The notes: generated from the letters alone by a model not told the origin. Numbered from the stretch's first letter, positions 17,100 through 27,618 are shown. The stretch is 64,000 nucleotides of DNA from UBA2653 sp964572685 (GCA_964572685.1 CAZNFJ010000004.1:1-64000), one strand, 5' to 3'. Numbers and translations are program-made.

Positions 17100-20000
17100 T
17101 TAAAGTAAACACAAAAATTCACGATTGTTTTCAGCGCTTAGCAGTTCGTTTTCGAGAATTTGCTCATGAGTCTCTGCACAAACCGCTTGGGTTTCAGGAC
17201 TATCTTGAATATGTTTGGTGATTACAAATTTTGCCAACTCATAATACATCGCATGTTGCGTGACCTCTTGGGATTTGCAGTTCTTGGCCAGTTCATCTTT
17301 TTCAATAGATGACATATATTTTAATTGTAATTCTTTTTTGAAAAAACGGCCAATTTCATAGATCTTCTGGTGGGTGAATTGTGTGCCTGTATCAAGATAT
17401 TCTTCTTGTAGATTTGCCAAAATAGTTTCAGGTTGACCTTGAGGATTGAAAATTGAATAGGGATTCGAAAGGATCTGTTTTTGACATAAAAAATGACCTA
17501 AGCATTTTAATCGAAAATCCGCGGTAATGGTTTTATTTTCTAACCATTCTCTAAATTCTATCAGCATTAATTGTTCTTTTGAAAGATTTTGATGATAATC
17601 CTGAATTTGATGAATGATGGGTTTAAATAAATATATCCAATAATATTTATCTAGACGCCAGAAAGGAAGAGCTTGAAGTGTATCTATATACATAATGAAA
17701 GCATTCATCGATTGATGCAAGGCTTTGAAATGTCTTAAACCTTTTTCTGAGTGAGCAGTTTCAAGATCTTTTTGAAGTTGTTGATAGAAGATGTTTGCTC
17801 TGGGATTAATAGTAAACATGATGGTTTTCAATTTATCAAAGAACAATTGAATGTAATAGTGAATCCCGGTTGCAATTTTTGATTTTTGTTGTTGTATATA
17901 ATTGAAAAATTTATCTACTTTTTTACTCACAGCTCTTTGTAGGTTGTAAAACTCTTCATGTACTTTATCTTGTGTTTTCTGTATTTTTAAAAGTTGGGTA
18001 ATTTTTTTCTCAAAATCTGTCCATGGTTTTAAAACACTGAATACTGGAAACCAATAATCGAGCCTAAATTCACCTTGTTGTTTCTGCATTTCATGAAGTT
18101 TTTTAGCGGCCAAAAGCCCCTCATATAGATATGAAAAATTTTCAGCCGTGGGATTTTTTTTAAAGATTTCCCAATCTTCATGAAGATAATGAACCCATTG
18201 ACAACCCAAAGGATCTAACAAGTTTAAATTCCATTGGGGAACGGCTGGGGGAATAATTTTGGCAATAATCTGATAATCGAAGCATAAATCAGTTTGATGA
18301 CTTAAGTTTTGAAGGCTTAAATAGCTTCGGGTATCCTTGGCCTTGATAAAAAACTGATGATTTTGTAAATCTGGATTGATCATTTGTTTCCAACCAAAAG
18401 ATAGTTGTAATTCATTTTTAAAATCATCAGAACTAAGCTGAAATTTCGCATTTTTTTGAATATAAAAAAGAAGACTTAGTTTATTCCAGATACGTAACAT
18501 CCATTCAATATGCTCATCACGGGGTAGTTTCGGCGATAAGGGAGAAATTTCCCATTGATGTTCAAATATTTTAAATAGCTGATAAGCATATATTTGCCTA
18601 TCCATTATATTGGAGGTGGTGAGTGAGTTGTGTATTAGATCGAGCAAGTGAGACCAACACCATAAACGCAGTTGCTGAATATGACGTTGCTCAATCGTTT
18701 GTTTGATTTTATGTTTTTGCAGTAATGCTTTATGATGAGGTAATAATTCCTTGGAAACATGATAAATAGAGAATTTTTTCATTTTTTCCAAAATATCTTG
18801 AGTATTATAGATAGCAATGATTTGTCCCGGTTCTCCTGCTCGAGCTGGCCTGCCGTTTTGTTGTGTTTCAAGGCGTTCATTTTCTTCTATATAGGTCAAA
18901 ATACCTAATAAACCTTTGGGGTGTTGGGGTAGATAATCAATACCTCGTGCTAGAATAGAGATTCCAATTGTGACGCAATGCGGTGCTCCGGCATGATGAG
19001 AGGCCTCTTGATTAAATAACCATTGTTCTCTCTCTTCCTTGGACTCTTGTCCTGTCAAGCACATGATGGTTTTATTAGGTATCGCGCAGATGTGTTGTAG
19101 TAGTTGATAAGTTTTTTTTATGTTTTCACAAAATATAACAATTGGCTGTTCATTTTGTTCAATAATTTGCTTTATGGCCTGGACTTGTTGTTGAGCATCA
19201 GAGGTAAAGATGCTAGGTAATTTTAAAAGTTTTTTGGGTTTGAACCGTCCTATACGAATAGATTGGGCTTCAAAAATTTTGGTTAATTCATTGAGCTCAA
19301 TCACCTTGCCATTGGAACCACTTAAACCAATAAATCGAGTTATATTCTGATGATTAAAAGGATTGAGATATGCCGTTTTTTCGCAAAGATCCGGGAGTAT
19401 AAAAGGAATATTCTTTTGATTTTCTAATCTTTTGGCGAGGCATTGTACTAGCCCATCTACACTTAACTGAAAATCAAATAAAGGTTTATTATCCAGATAA
19501 GGTACCAGTTGGAAGAATGTCCCATTGACGGTATTTATTTTTTGAGTGATGTAAACTTGGTTTTCTAATTTGAGATACTCGAGCGCCTGGACGGCGCCAT
19601 AGAGAATTTTTTGCCATGGTGTGTTTTGATTTCTAATTTTTCGAAGGACTTGCACTCTTTCTTCAAAGCATCGATTTTTTTCTATAACGTAATCAAATGC
19701 CTTCGTTAACCACTCTGAAGGTGTGAGTCTGATATGGCTGTTGATAAATTGATCAACAAATTCATTGATGTCTTGATAAAGCCAATCGATATGAGTCATT
19801 TGAGGTAAGGGATGAGCAATTGATATCAGTCGATTTTGATCTAGAATCTCATCTACTTCGTCGGTAATCATGTCGAAATTTTGTTGATGAAAAACAGGAG
19901 ATAAAGCATTGAAAATTTCAAATTTAAGATGTGTTGTATAGTAAATGCCATCCGGATTAAAACCTACAATATCTTGCATGTCCAGGAGTACATCACAATG

Positions 20001-23000
20001 ACAACCTAAAAGCTTAAAAAACTTATTATGTTTTTTTTGATAAAAATCTTGGATAATTAAAGACTCATGTGTTGTTCGCACAAGAATGGTGTTCTTTTCT
20101 TTGCGCGTGTATTTTAAAACGGCCAGTAGGGCGGTGATGAGGCTTTTTCCTTCAGAAGTATCTACTTCATAAATTATATTTTTAGCACCATACTCTAGGG
20201 TAAGTAAGAGGCATAAAATTTGAGTTGGATAAGCTTGTTTTTGTAAGGTTTTTTTGTAAATTAAAATAATTAGACTAATGAGCTGATTTTCCAATTCAAT
20301 CGAATGCGTTAAACCCATCATGAGTTTATTTTTGGTTTCATGAAATTTTTCTAAAAGTATAGTCATGGATTGTGGCAGATGTTGAATTGAGTAAACGATG
20401 TTTTGTAATCGATTCAACAGATATTCTTTTTTTGCTGAATCCCAATGAAGATGATCTGTATGAAATTCAATTTCTTCAATAAAGGGTTTAAGAGCATGTT
20501 TGTCCCAAGTTGTGATAAGGGGCTCAGCGTCAAGGTGCGCCCATTTATCAAATTCATCTAATTCTTCAGACAATATCGGGGAATCAGGAGACATACTCAA
20601 CCAACGGTTGATTCTTTTTACAGGTGGTCGCAAAGGCCGCTTCCATAAATTCCAGGCTTTTTGTACTACTGGATGGGTTGGATGTGGATGAGCACTCACG
20701 GAGACTTGGTTTTGATCAGCGATATTTGGCTTATTCCATGTGATAAAAGGAAACATAAAAAAACTCGATGCCGTTGGAATTAAGGGGGCAACGGAAATAT
20801 TTTTTAGATCGATGATTGGATTAAATTGCCATTTTGGCGACAAATTAGTCATGCTCTGGTGATATTCGATCATATCACTGATTATGCAATGCTCATCTTC
20901 ATTGATAATCTCAAGTGCTGGAAACGGAATATCCGTTTCCAACCATTCAAAAATGGGTATGAGTTGATGGCTATAGGTATCAAAATCTGGAGAAAGCAAA
21001 CATTTTTCAATAAATTGAATCCATTTTTTTTCGCCAGATTCTAATTTCATTTGTACCAATTTAAAAAATTCACCCAGAGTCGAACTGGAGGTTTGATTCT
21101 CTAGGAGATAGAGTAGTTTTTGACGTGCATCGCTTTGTAGTTTACTAAAAATTTGTGAAAATTTTTCAAAACAAAGCGGTTCGCCTGTTTTTAAAAAATG
21201 TTCAATGGCATATTCTAACATTAAGTCAAAAGATGCACTTTGGGGCATGTTGCTTTGAAAGTCTTTTTCAAGCTGCTTGAGAAGACTTGGCCAATGCGGA
21301 TGTTCGATTTCACCATTAAAACTAAGTTTTTTAGGAAATGCTTTTTGGGCTTTGAGTAATCGGTGAAGAATATCACCTAAATTGGGGTTGTCGATAAAGG
21401 TTTCGATAAAATTTAAACATATATTCCAATGGGTGTTGGCATACTGTTTGCCGTTGATAAATTGATATTTTTCGCAGATAGACCAGATGTGTTGCGCAGA
21501 GATATTATTTTTTAATAAGCGCTCGGAAAGTAATGGCCATTGTGTGTTAATTTGTTCTAAAGCTTTAATTCGTTCAAAAAAATGTTCAATAGACTCGGGA
21601 GAAAGATGTAATTTCCCCAAAAATTGAATCAAGGGTTTTTGCATATTTATATCGAATTTCGATATGATGGAAAAAGAGATTTTTTCTAAAAGACTGTGAT
21701 TAATAATGCGTTCTAATATAGGTTGTTCGGAATCATGCTGACCTAAAAGTTTTAAAATACCACGATCGAATAATTGATCGATATTGACGCTAGCCAAGCT
21801 TTGGAAATTTCTATCCATGACTGCAAAAAGTTGTTGAAAGTTTGCATGCGTATCCAAAAGATTCTTATCTAAGGCCAAAAGAAGATAAATATGATTCAAA
21901 TTTTCATTAATATTTTTTTGTAAGAGTTCATCAATAAAAACTTCTAAGGACTTAAATTGAATGCATAAATTGGCAAACAGTTGAGGGCTTTGTGAATCTT
22001 CTAATTGATCAATGCTTTTTTGAATCTCAATCAATTGTTTTTGCATCGCAAGCAGTTCTTCAATTAGCGGAGCTTTGATGAAGTCTTTGAAAGAAAACTG
22101 AGACCAAAAAATTTTAAGATGGGGATTAGAAAACTTATCTAGTAATTGATGAAGATTTTGAATCATGCTTTTCATGTCATCAATAATCAAACTCCATTGG
22201 TTCCCTTTTTTAAAATACAAAAATGAATGATGAGGGAAGTGGATGTTAAAGGTTTCTTCTGTGTGTAGATTTAAATTAGGGGTATTGAATAAAGCAAGAA
22301 TGCTATTGTTTTCTAAAGGTGCATTTAATAAGGTGCTTGAGAAAATTTGAATCAGTTTTTTTTGAAGAAAATCACTGTAATTTGAAAATGCTCTAAGAAT
22401 TTCTATTGCGTTAAAATCCGGGCATAAAGATTGTAATAAGCAGCAAATATAGATTTCATTAAATGAGAGTTGAGAAAGAAAAGGAATATCAAAAAGCGGA
22501 TTCTGTTCAATTTTTTGATAAAAATTCATGAATTTTAACCATGAATGAATTGCCAGTCGAGGGTTTTTGTCGCTCCAGAGGGTGTATAATTCAAGAAGAT
22601 TTGTGAATTGTTGACATTTTTGAAGATTTAAAAAAACATCGCTTGGTAAGGTATGTTTTTGTGTCAGATTTTGAAGTTGAGTAAGAAGTTCTTGTTGATG
22701 AGGATATTGGGCAAACCATTGTGTGATGGATTCAATTTCCTGCGGACTTAGCAATGGTTTTAAGCAAGAAATGCAGGCAATCCACTCGGCAAAAGGCTGG
22801 TGTTTTTGTATTTGTTGATGAATCATGTCAAAAGACTGGATATGTTCATCATCTAAATATAGCGATAGATAAAGATGGGCTTGGTGTAATGGATGCGATG
22901 TATCCAGCATTTCTTTACTAATCCAGTGATAACCTGTATTTTTTAAGTTAAAAATATTATTTTTTTGATGCCAATCTAATTTAAAAATTAGTTTAAACTG

Positions 23001-24032
23001 AATTTTTTTCCATCTGGGTTCAATTTGCGTCATCAATTGTGACATATTTAAAAATAGTTTTGCATAATCATGCGACCCCTGAATTTTCAAACGAGCGACT
23101 TCGACATCTAAATCTTGATAAGGTTCCCAGAAGTTTTGCAAGAGATGAATGCTTTGGATAAAATCAATAGGGTCACCAATATGGTAGCTATACCAATCTA
23201 ACCAATTATGAAAAAGATTTTTTGGCCAGGCCGTGATAATGTCTAAGAAATATTCGCAATGAGGGTGGGCTAATTGAAGAATATTTTGTTCTTGTTCTTT
23301 TCTAAACATCACCAAATGAAGATGAGACAATTGATCTTTATCTAGTTTTTTTAAACGATTTAATAAGTAAAAAAGTCCTTCGTGTCCCATATTTGCAAAT
23401 AAAATGGTGAATATAGGGAAGAAAATATCTTTAACGTTGCGAAGTGCTTCATCAAATTGATTGATATTCTCATAAGTTTGCAAGAATGTTTGTACTTGTT
23501 TTTCGAGTGCGGAAGGATTCGATATGAGCGATGGATTAAAATGTTTTGTTGAGATTTGAGGGGTCCACTTGAGCAAAGGTGGGTGATTAATGGGTTTAGC
23601 ATCACTTGGCAAATAAAATAATTCAGGCGTGTTAATAGATGAGACTAAATTTCTCAAAGAACAAGCTTGAATTTTTTTTTGTTTTTGAATTTGTGTGTTA
23701 AACCATTTTTTTAAGGTCTGTTGATAAATTTCGGAGAATTTTTGCTGGAGTGATGGATAGTTTTTCACCTCTATATCAAATAAAATCGTTTTGTGGCTTT
23801 CTATAAAATTTAGTAATGAGTAGGGTATGCAATCTTGCAGGGCAATTAATTGCATTGAGATGGAAAAAATTTTATCAGGTGCATGCAGTTCAATAAATTC
23901 AATAATCTTATGAAGCTCTAGTAACAACTCTTTGTAGTCTTGGTAAGTAGTTTTGGGACGATAGTCTAGAAAAATAGTCGCGGTATTTATTTCACAGTAA
24001 ATCACAATAAATCCAGTTGAACACCAATGCAC
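17100..24032 (-). CDS. Giant 2310-aa protein with divergent SecA-like helicase core
   Basis: An uninterrupted 6.9-kb gene. Residues 1 to about 1250 are helix-rich, with no domain I recognise. From about 1285 there is a SecA-type ATPase core: EVDTSEGKSLITALLAVLK in place of SecA Walker A GEGKT (near 1290), MITDEVDEIL as the DEAD-like box (near 1390), GISILARGIDYLP, and NGRPARAGEPGQ in place of SecA QGRAGRQGDPG (near 1730). The preprotein cross-linking domain and zinc tail of SecA are not evident, so it is not the housekeeping translocase. No signal peptide or clear membrane segments. The GTG start is uncertain, since a TATTATAGC-like -10 lies right on it. An effector-like or phage-type giant helicase is possible. 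It is a single gene with its own promoter, codon use like its neighbours. Confidence 0.75.
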   Translation of the reverse strand: MHWCSTGFIVIYCEINTATIFLDYRPKTTYQDYKELLLELHKIIEFIELHAPDKIFSISMQLIALQDCIPYSLLNFIESHKTILFDIEVKNYPSLQQKFSEIYQQTLKKWFNTQIQKQKKIQACSLRNLVSSINTPELFYLPSDAKPINHPPLLKWTPQISTKHFNPSLISNPSALEKQVQTFLQTYENINQFDEALRNVKDIFFPIFTILFANMGHEGLFYLLNRLKKLDKDQLSHLHLVMFRKEQEQNILQLAHPHCEYFLDIITAWPKNLFHNWLDWYSYHIGDPIDFIQSIHLLQNFWEPYQDLDVEVARLKIQGSHDYAKLFLNMSQLMTQIEPRWKKIQFKLIFKLDWHQKNNIFNLKNTGYHWISKEMLDTSHPLHQAHLYLSLYLDDEHIQSFDMIHQQIQKHQPFAEWIACISCLKPLLSPQEIESITQWFAQYPHQQELLTQLQNLTQKHTLPSDVFLNLQKCQQFTNLLELYTLWSDKNPRLAIHSWLKFMNFYQKIEQNPLFDIPFLSQLSFNEIYICCLLQSLCPDFNAIEILRAFSNYSDFLQKKLIQIFSSTLLNAPLENNSILALFNTPNLNLHTEETFNIHFPHHSFLYFKKGNQWSLIIDDMKSMIQNLHQLLDKFSNPHLKIFWSQFSFKDFIKAPLIEELLAMQKQLIEIQKSIDQLEDSQSPQLFANLCIQFKSLEVFIDELLQKNINENLNHIYLLLALDKNLLDTHANFQQLFAVMDRNFQSLASVNIDQLFDRGILKLLGQHDSEQPILERIINHSLLEKISFSIISKFDINMQKPLIQFLGKLHLSPESIEHFFERIKALEQINTQWPLLSERLLKNNISAQHIWSICEKYQFINGKQYANTHWNICLNFIETFIDNPNLGDILHRLLKAQKAFPKKLSFNGEIEHPHWPSLLKQLEKDFQSNMPQSASFDLMLEYAIEHFLKTGEPLCFEKFSQIFSKLQSDARQKLLYLLENQTSSSTLGEFFKLVQMKLESGEKKWIQFIEKCLLSPDFDTYSHQLIPIFEWLETDIPFPALEIINEDEHCIISDMIEYHQSMTNLSPKWQFNPIIDLKNISVAPLIPTASSFFMFPFITWNKPNIADQNQVSVSAHPHPTHPVVQKAWNLWKRPLRPPVKRINRWLSMSPDSPILSEELDEFDKWAHLDAEPLITTWDKHALKPFIEEIEFHTDHLHWDSAKKEYLLNRLQNIVYSIQHLPQSMTILLEKFHETKNKLMMGLTHSIELENQLISLIILIYKKTLQKQAYPTQILCLLLTLEYGAKNIIYEVDTSEGKSLITALLAVLKYTRKEKNTILVRTTHESLIIQDFYQKKHNKFFKLLGCHCDVLLDMQDIVGFNPDGIYYTTHLKFEIFNALSPVFHQQNFDMITDEVDEILDQNRLISIAHPLPQMTHIDWLYQDINEFVDQFINSHIRLTPSEWLTKAFDYVIEKNRCFEERVQVLRKIRNQNTPWQKILYGAVQALEYLKLENQVYITQKINTVNGTFFQLVPYLDNKPLFDFQLSVDGLVQCLAKRLENQKNIPFILPDLCEKTAYLNPFNHQNITRFIGLSGSNGKVIELNELTKIFEAQSIRIGRFKPKKLLKLPSIFTSDAQQQVQAIKQIIEQNEQPIVIFCENIKKTYQLLQHICAIPNKTIMCLTGQESKEEREQWLFNQEASHHAGAPHCVTIGISILARGIDYLPQHPKGLLGILTYIEENERLETQQNGRPARAGEPGQIIAIYNTQDILEKMKKFSIYHVSKELLPHHKALLQKHKIKQTIEQRHIQQLRLWCWSHLLDLIHNSLTTSNIMDRQIYAYQLFKIFEHQWEISPLSPKLPRDEHIEWMLRIWNKLSLLFYIQKNAKFQLSSDDFKNELQLSFGWKQMINPDLQNHQFFIKAKDTRSYLSLQNLSHQTDLCFDYQIIAKIIPPAVPQWNLNLLDPLGCQWVHYLHEDWEIFKKNPTAENFSYLYEGLLAAKKLHEMQKQQGEFRLDYWFPVFSVLKPWTDFEKKITQLLKIQKTQDKVHEEFYNLQRAVSKKVDKFFNYIQQQKSKIATGIHYYIQLFFDKLKTIMFTINPRANIFYQQLQKDLETAHSEKGLRHFKALHQSMNAFIMYIDTLQALPFWRLDKYYWIYLFKPIIHQIQDYHQNLSKEQLMLIEFREWLENKTITADFRLKCLGHFLCQKQILSNPYSIFNPQGQPETILANLQEEYLDTGTQFTHQKIYEIGRFFKKELQLKYMSSIEKDELAKNCKSQEVTQHAMYYELAKFVITKHIQDSPETQAVCAETHEQILENELLSAENNREFLCLL

Positions 24033-24060
24033 GCTATAATAGCTGGTTTTATTTAGATTT

Positions 24061-24699
24061 TCATGTTTCTTTTGGTTTTTTAAAAAATGTACATAAATCC
24101 TTAATCAGGCAACTTTCACATAAAGGTTTTTGTGCTTTACAAATATAGCGACCATGTAAAATCATCCAATGATGGGCATTTAAAAGATAGTCTTTTGGAA
24201 CAATTTTCATGAGATCTTTTTCAACAGCCAAGGGCGTTTTCCCTTGTGAAAAACTCAAACGATGACTAACTCGAAAAATATGGGTGTCCACAGCAATCAC
24301 AGGGATTTTAAAAGCAGTGTTGAGAACGACGTTCGCGGTTTTTCGACCGACACCGGGTAAAGCTTCTAATGCTTCTCTTGAATGAGGGATTAAACCTTGA
24401 TGTTGTTCAATTAAAATGTGACTCATTAGCCAAATGGCTTTTGCTTTTTGTTGATACAAACCCAATCGCTTAATAATGCTTTTAACTTTAGTTAGATCTA
24501 GGGCTATCATCTTTTCAGGTGTAGGTGCGATCGCGAAAAGTTCTTCAGTTACCTGATTGACAGCTTTATCGGTGCTTTGTGCAGATAAAGTTACGGCGAC
24601 TAATAATTGATAGTCACTATGATAATTTAGCTCAGTTTTGGGGTGAGGATTTTGCTCTTGCCAGCGTTTAAAAATGAGTCGAATGTTTTTTTTGTTCAT
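24061..24699 (-). CDS. nth: Endonuclease III
   Basis: 212 aa, full length. Helix-hairpin-helix LPGVGRKTANVVLNTAF with the catalytic Lys, the catalytic Asp in VDTHIFRVSHRL, and the 4Fe-4S cluster CKAQKPLCESCLIKDLC (C-x6-C-x2-C-x5-C). It removes oxidised pyrimidines in base-excision repair and nicks the abasic site. The start codon overlaps the rsxB stop by 4 bases (ATGA), an nth-rsxB linkage common in gammaproteobacteria. Confidence 0.97.
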   Translation of the reverse strand: MNKKNIRLIFKRWQEQNPHPKTELNYHSDYQLLVAVTLSAQSTDKAVNQVTEELFAIAPTPEKMIALDLTKVKSIIKRLGLYQQKAKAIWLMSHILIEQHQGLIPHSREALEALPGVGRKTANVVLNTAFKIPVIAVDTHIFRVSHRLSFSQGKTPLAVEKDLMKIVPKDYLLNAHHWMILHGRYICKAQKPLCESCLIKDLCTFFKKPKET

Positions 24700-25292
24700 G
24701 ATGAGTTTTTTTTATTTTTCACTCGTAAAAGTGCTTCTTGAATATAATCTTTTTTGGAGGTCTCTCCGGGGGTATTTAATCGACTTTTTTCAAGATATTG
24801 TAGCTGTTTTTCTCTCTCATGTTGCTCTTTGCGCATTTGAGCGGCCTCAAAACGAAGACGTGCTTTTTGCTTGTCATATTGAATGGTTTCAGTGGGCACC
24901 CATTCGATACAATCTACAGGACAAGGCTCAATACATAATCCGCATCCTGTGCATTCCCAAGGGATCACTTGATGTAAGGTTTTGGCGGAACCAATGATTG
25001 CATCAACCGGACAAGCCTGAATGCATTTGGTACATCCAATGCAGGTTTTATCATCAATGATAATGCTACCTGCTGGACGTTGTTGTGTACGCATGTCTTT
25101 TTCAAAAGGTCGCCAGTCTTGATTGAGGCGTTCACCAAGTGCTTGTAAGGTTTTAATCCCACCTGGTGGGCATTGATTGATTGAGGCCTCTTTGGCGACC
25201 AGTGCTTGTGCGTAAGGGCGACATCCGGCATAACCACAAGCTTGACACTGGGTTTGTGGTAACAAATTTTCAATGTCTTGTATCAGACTCAT
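24696..25292 (-). CDS. rsxB: RsxB/RnfB-type ferredoxin without membrane anchor
   Basis: 198 aa. The N-terminal Fe-S domain shows CQACGYAGCRPYAQA with a further Cys in NQCPPGG, and two ferredoxin 4Fe-4S motifs follow (CIGCTKCIQACP and CTGCGLCIEPCP). In the Rnf/Rsx complex, RnfB passes electrons to the membrane pump. The usual N-terminal membrane helix is absent and no other rnf/rsx gene is nearby, so here it may be a soluble electron carrier, perhaps for Nth or SoxR reduction (inference). It overlaps nth and metG by 4 bases each, indicating tight coupling. Confidence 0.9.
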   Translation of the reverse strand: MSLIQDIENLLPQTQCQACGYAGCRPYAQALVAKEASINQCPPGGIKTLQALGERLNQDWRPFEKDMRTQQRPAGSIIIDDKTCIGCTKCIQACPVDAIIGSAKTLHQVIPWECTGCGLCIEPCPVDCIEWVPTETIQYDKQKARLRFEAAQMRKEQHEREKQLQYLEKSRLNTPGETSKKDYIQEALLRVKNKKNSS

Positions 25293-26935
25293 GAGATAGC
25301 CTCGATATCATTGAGCATGGTTTGCCATTCCTCCAATTGCAAACGCATCAGTAGGGGTTCATAGTTTTGAATACTGTCCCCCAGCCGTGCTTTTATATCT
25401 TGCCATGACCAGTGTTCTTCATTAAAAAAGTTTTTAACTTTTTCAACCATTTGCGGCAGTACAGGTGCCAGTAATAGCATCAAGAGACGAAAGCCGTTAA
25501 GTGCCATGGTACAAACCGCTTGAACTTGTTCAATCTGTTCAGGATTTTTAGCCAGGACCCATGGTTTTTGTTGATCAACATATTGGTTGATTTTGTCAGC
25601 CAGTGTCATGATTTGTCGAATGGCTCTAGCATTATCGCGTTGTTGATATGCTAGGACAATCTCATGACGCTCAGCAAGCCATTGGTCAAAAAGTTCGGGA
25701 TTTTCTAAGGTACTGGATAACTGACCTTGGAAAAGTTTATGAATGAAGCTCGCACTGCGGCTGGCAATATTAATGACTTTTCCAATCAAATCTGCATTGA
25801 CTCGTTGGATATAATCTTCGCCCGCCAAATCGAGATCTTCCAGGCCGCCATTCATTTTAGCTGCAAAATAATAGCGTAACGTATCGGTTGGAAAATGTTT
25901 GGAAAACTGTTTTGCTTGAATAAAAGTGCCGCGTGATTTCGACATTTTTTGTCCATTGATGGTTAAAAAACCATGGGTAAAGATGGCATTGGGGCGTCGA
26001 AAATCTGCGCTTTTTAATAAAGCTGGCCAAAATAGTGCATGAAAATACATGATATCTTTGCCAACGACATGATAAAGTTCAATTTCGCTATCTTTTTTCC
26101 AAAAGTCATCAAAATGAAGATGGTGGATTTGGCAATATTTTTGGCAGGCCGCCATATAACCAATGGGAGCATCTAACCAAACATAAAAATATTTGTTTTC
26201 AGTCCCAGGAATTTTAAATCCAAAATAAGGGGCGTCTCTGGAAATATCCCAAGGTTTTAATCCGGCATCAAACCATTCTTGAAGTTTATGAGTCATCTCT
26301 TTGGGGATGTGGCCGTTTTTCGTCCATTCTTGGAGAAAATCCTGATATTTTGGTAAGTTAAAGAAATAATGCAGGGTTTCGCGATATTCGGGTTTGGTTC
26401 CAGTGACGGTGGATACTGCATCGATGAGTTCGGTGGTACGATAGGTCGCGCCACATTGTTCACAGTTATCGCCGTATTGATCAGCGGCCTTACAGCGTGG
26501 ACAAGTTCCTTTGATGTAGCGATCGGGTAAAAACATTTGCGCTGTCGTATCATAGGCTTGTGATATAGACTCGGTGAGTATATCTTTTTTATCCAGTAAT
26601 TTTTGATAAATCATGGATACCAATGCTTCGTTTTCCGTAGAGTGAGTCGTATGATATAGGTCATAGTGAACGGCATAGTCTTTTAAATCTTGTTCATGAC
26701 TTTCTTGCATTTGTTGCGTGAGTGATTCGGGAGTGATGCCCATCTGCTGGGCTTTGAGCATGATGGGTGTTCCGTGAGCATCATCTCCACAAAAGCTTAA
26801 GCATTCATGGCCGGATAAGCGTTGGGTGCGAACCCAGATATCGGTCATGATATGTTCGACCATATGTCCTAAGTGTAGGGGGCCATTGCCATAGGGTAAG
26901 GCACTTGTCACCATCATTTTAGCGGTTTTTGACAT
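25289..26935 (-). CDS. metG: Methionyl-tRNA synthetase, short form
   Basis: 548 aa from the ATG at 26935, which has AGGGA 8 bases upstream; an in-frame TTG extends the frame to 26959 but is not needed. HLGH at 21-24 is the HIGH motif, the zinc knuckle is CPRCKAADQYGDNCEQC, and KMSKSRG binds the adenylate. E. coli MetG is about 677 aa; the C-terminal tRNA-binding dimerisation domain is absent, as in many bacteria. Charges initiator and elongator tRNA-Met. First gene of the metG-rsxB-nth operon. Confidence 0.96.
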   Translation of the reverse strand: MSKTAKMMVTSALPYGNGPLHLGHMVEHIMTDIWVRTQRLSGHECLSFCGDDAHGTPIMLKAQQMGITPESLTQQMQESHEQDLKDYAVHYDLYHTTHSTENEALVSMIYQKLLDKKDILTESISQAYDTTAQMFLPDRYIKGTCPRCKAADQYGDNCEQCGATYRTTELIDAVSTVTGTKPEYRETLHYFFNLPKYQDFLQEWTKNGHIPKEMTHKLQEWFDAGLKPWDISRDAPYFGFKIPGTENKYFYVWLDAPIGYMAACQKYCQIHHLHFDDFWKKDSEIELYHVVGKDIMYFHALFWPALLKSADFRRPNAIFTHGFLTINGQKMSKSRGTFIQAKQFSKHFPTDTLRYYFAAKMNGGLEDLDLAGEDYIQRVNADLIGKVINIASRSASFIHKLFQGQLSSTLENPELFDQWLAERHEIVLAYQQRDNARAIRQIMTLADKINQYVDQQKPWVLAKNPEQIEQVQAVCTMALNGFRLLMLLLAPVLPQMVEKVKNFFNEEHWSWQDIKARLGDSIQNYEPLLMRLQLEEWQTMLNDIEAIS

Positions 26936-27080
26936 GAAGTTTTCCCTAAAAATACTCAAAATGACACTATTATATAATATTGATGCCCAATAATCTAACG
27001 GATTTGATGAGTAGACAAAGAGGAGGTTATTTTCAGTTGTTCGGGAGATTTCATGATGACGTGATGATGATTTTTCTTGA

Positions 27081-27103
27081 AAAAAGCCCTTTGCAGGGCT
27101 TTT
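27081..27103 (-). terminator. Rho-independent terminator after the 113-aa membrane protein
   Basis: Stem AAAAGCCCT / AGGGCTTTT with a TTGC loop, giving a T-run on the minus strand. It lies 9 bases after the stop of the small membrane protein gene and is symmetrical enough to work in both directions. Confidence 0.75.
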
Positions 27104-27111
27104 AATAGTTA

Positions 27112-27453
27112 TTAATGACTTAAGATAATCCCAGCAGAATCTGCTTTAATCTCATCATTCTCTGATTCAACTTTTGGAGAAGTTGGTTTGCACGCAAAAT
27201 ATTTGCAAGCGGTATAAAGAGCTAAAGCAATTAATGCACCGATGATTGCAGAAGCCATAGCAATACTTGCCATTCCAACCATTGCACCAGTTGTAGCGCT
27301 TAAAAATGTTGCAAAAAAGCTAGCCGCAGTAAAGTTAGCAGCACCGATAATGGCAGGTGAAACGTAGTAGGTCGCAGCATAGGCTGAAAGACCGACACTA
27401 GCACCAGCAGCTGCGAAGAAAGAATAAGATGTTTCTTTACGATTTGAAGACAT
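27112..27453 (-). CDS. Small Ala/Gly-rich membrane protein (113 aa)
   Basis: From the ATG at 27453 (GAGG just upstream) the product has a polar start (MSSNRKETSYS), then two or three hydrophobic segments rich in alanine, glycine and small residues with GxxxG-like spacing. It ends in a charged tail (SPKVESENDEIKADSAG). An in-frame ATG at 27501 is possible but has no better ribosome site. It is monocistronic with its own terminator. No family recognised; secreted small membrane proteins of this style occur in intracellular bacteria. Function unknown. Confidence 0.65.
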   Translation of the reverse strand: MSSNRKETSYSFFAAAGASVGLSAYAATYYVSPAIIGAANFTAASFFATFLSATTGAMVGMASIAMASAIIGALIALALYTACKYFACKPTSPKVESENDEIKADSAGIILSH

Positions 27454-27618
27454 GTTGTACTCCTCATAGATTAAATTTCGAGGGCCATCATAACAAATCA
27501 ATATTGGAAACGCAAACCTAGGTTGTCTTATTTTTTTTCTTTTTGTGTTTTTATGGGCTAGGTACGATTTTTTAAAAATTTGTTATAATACAGGATTGTT
27601 TTTAATGATGGTTTCAGA

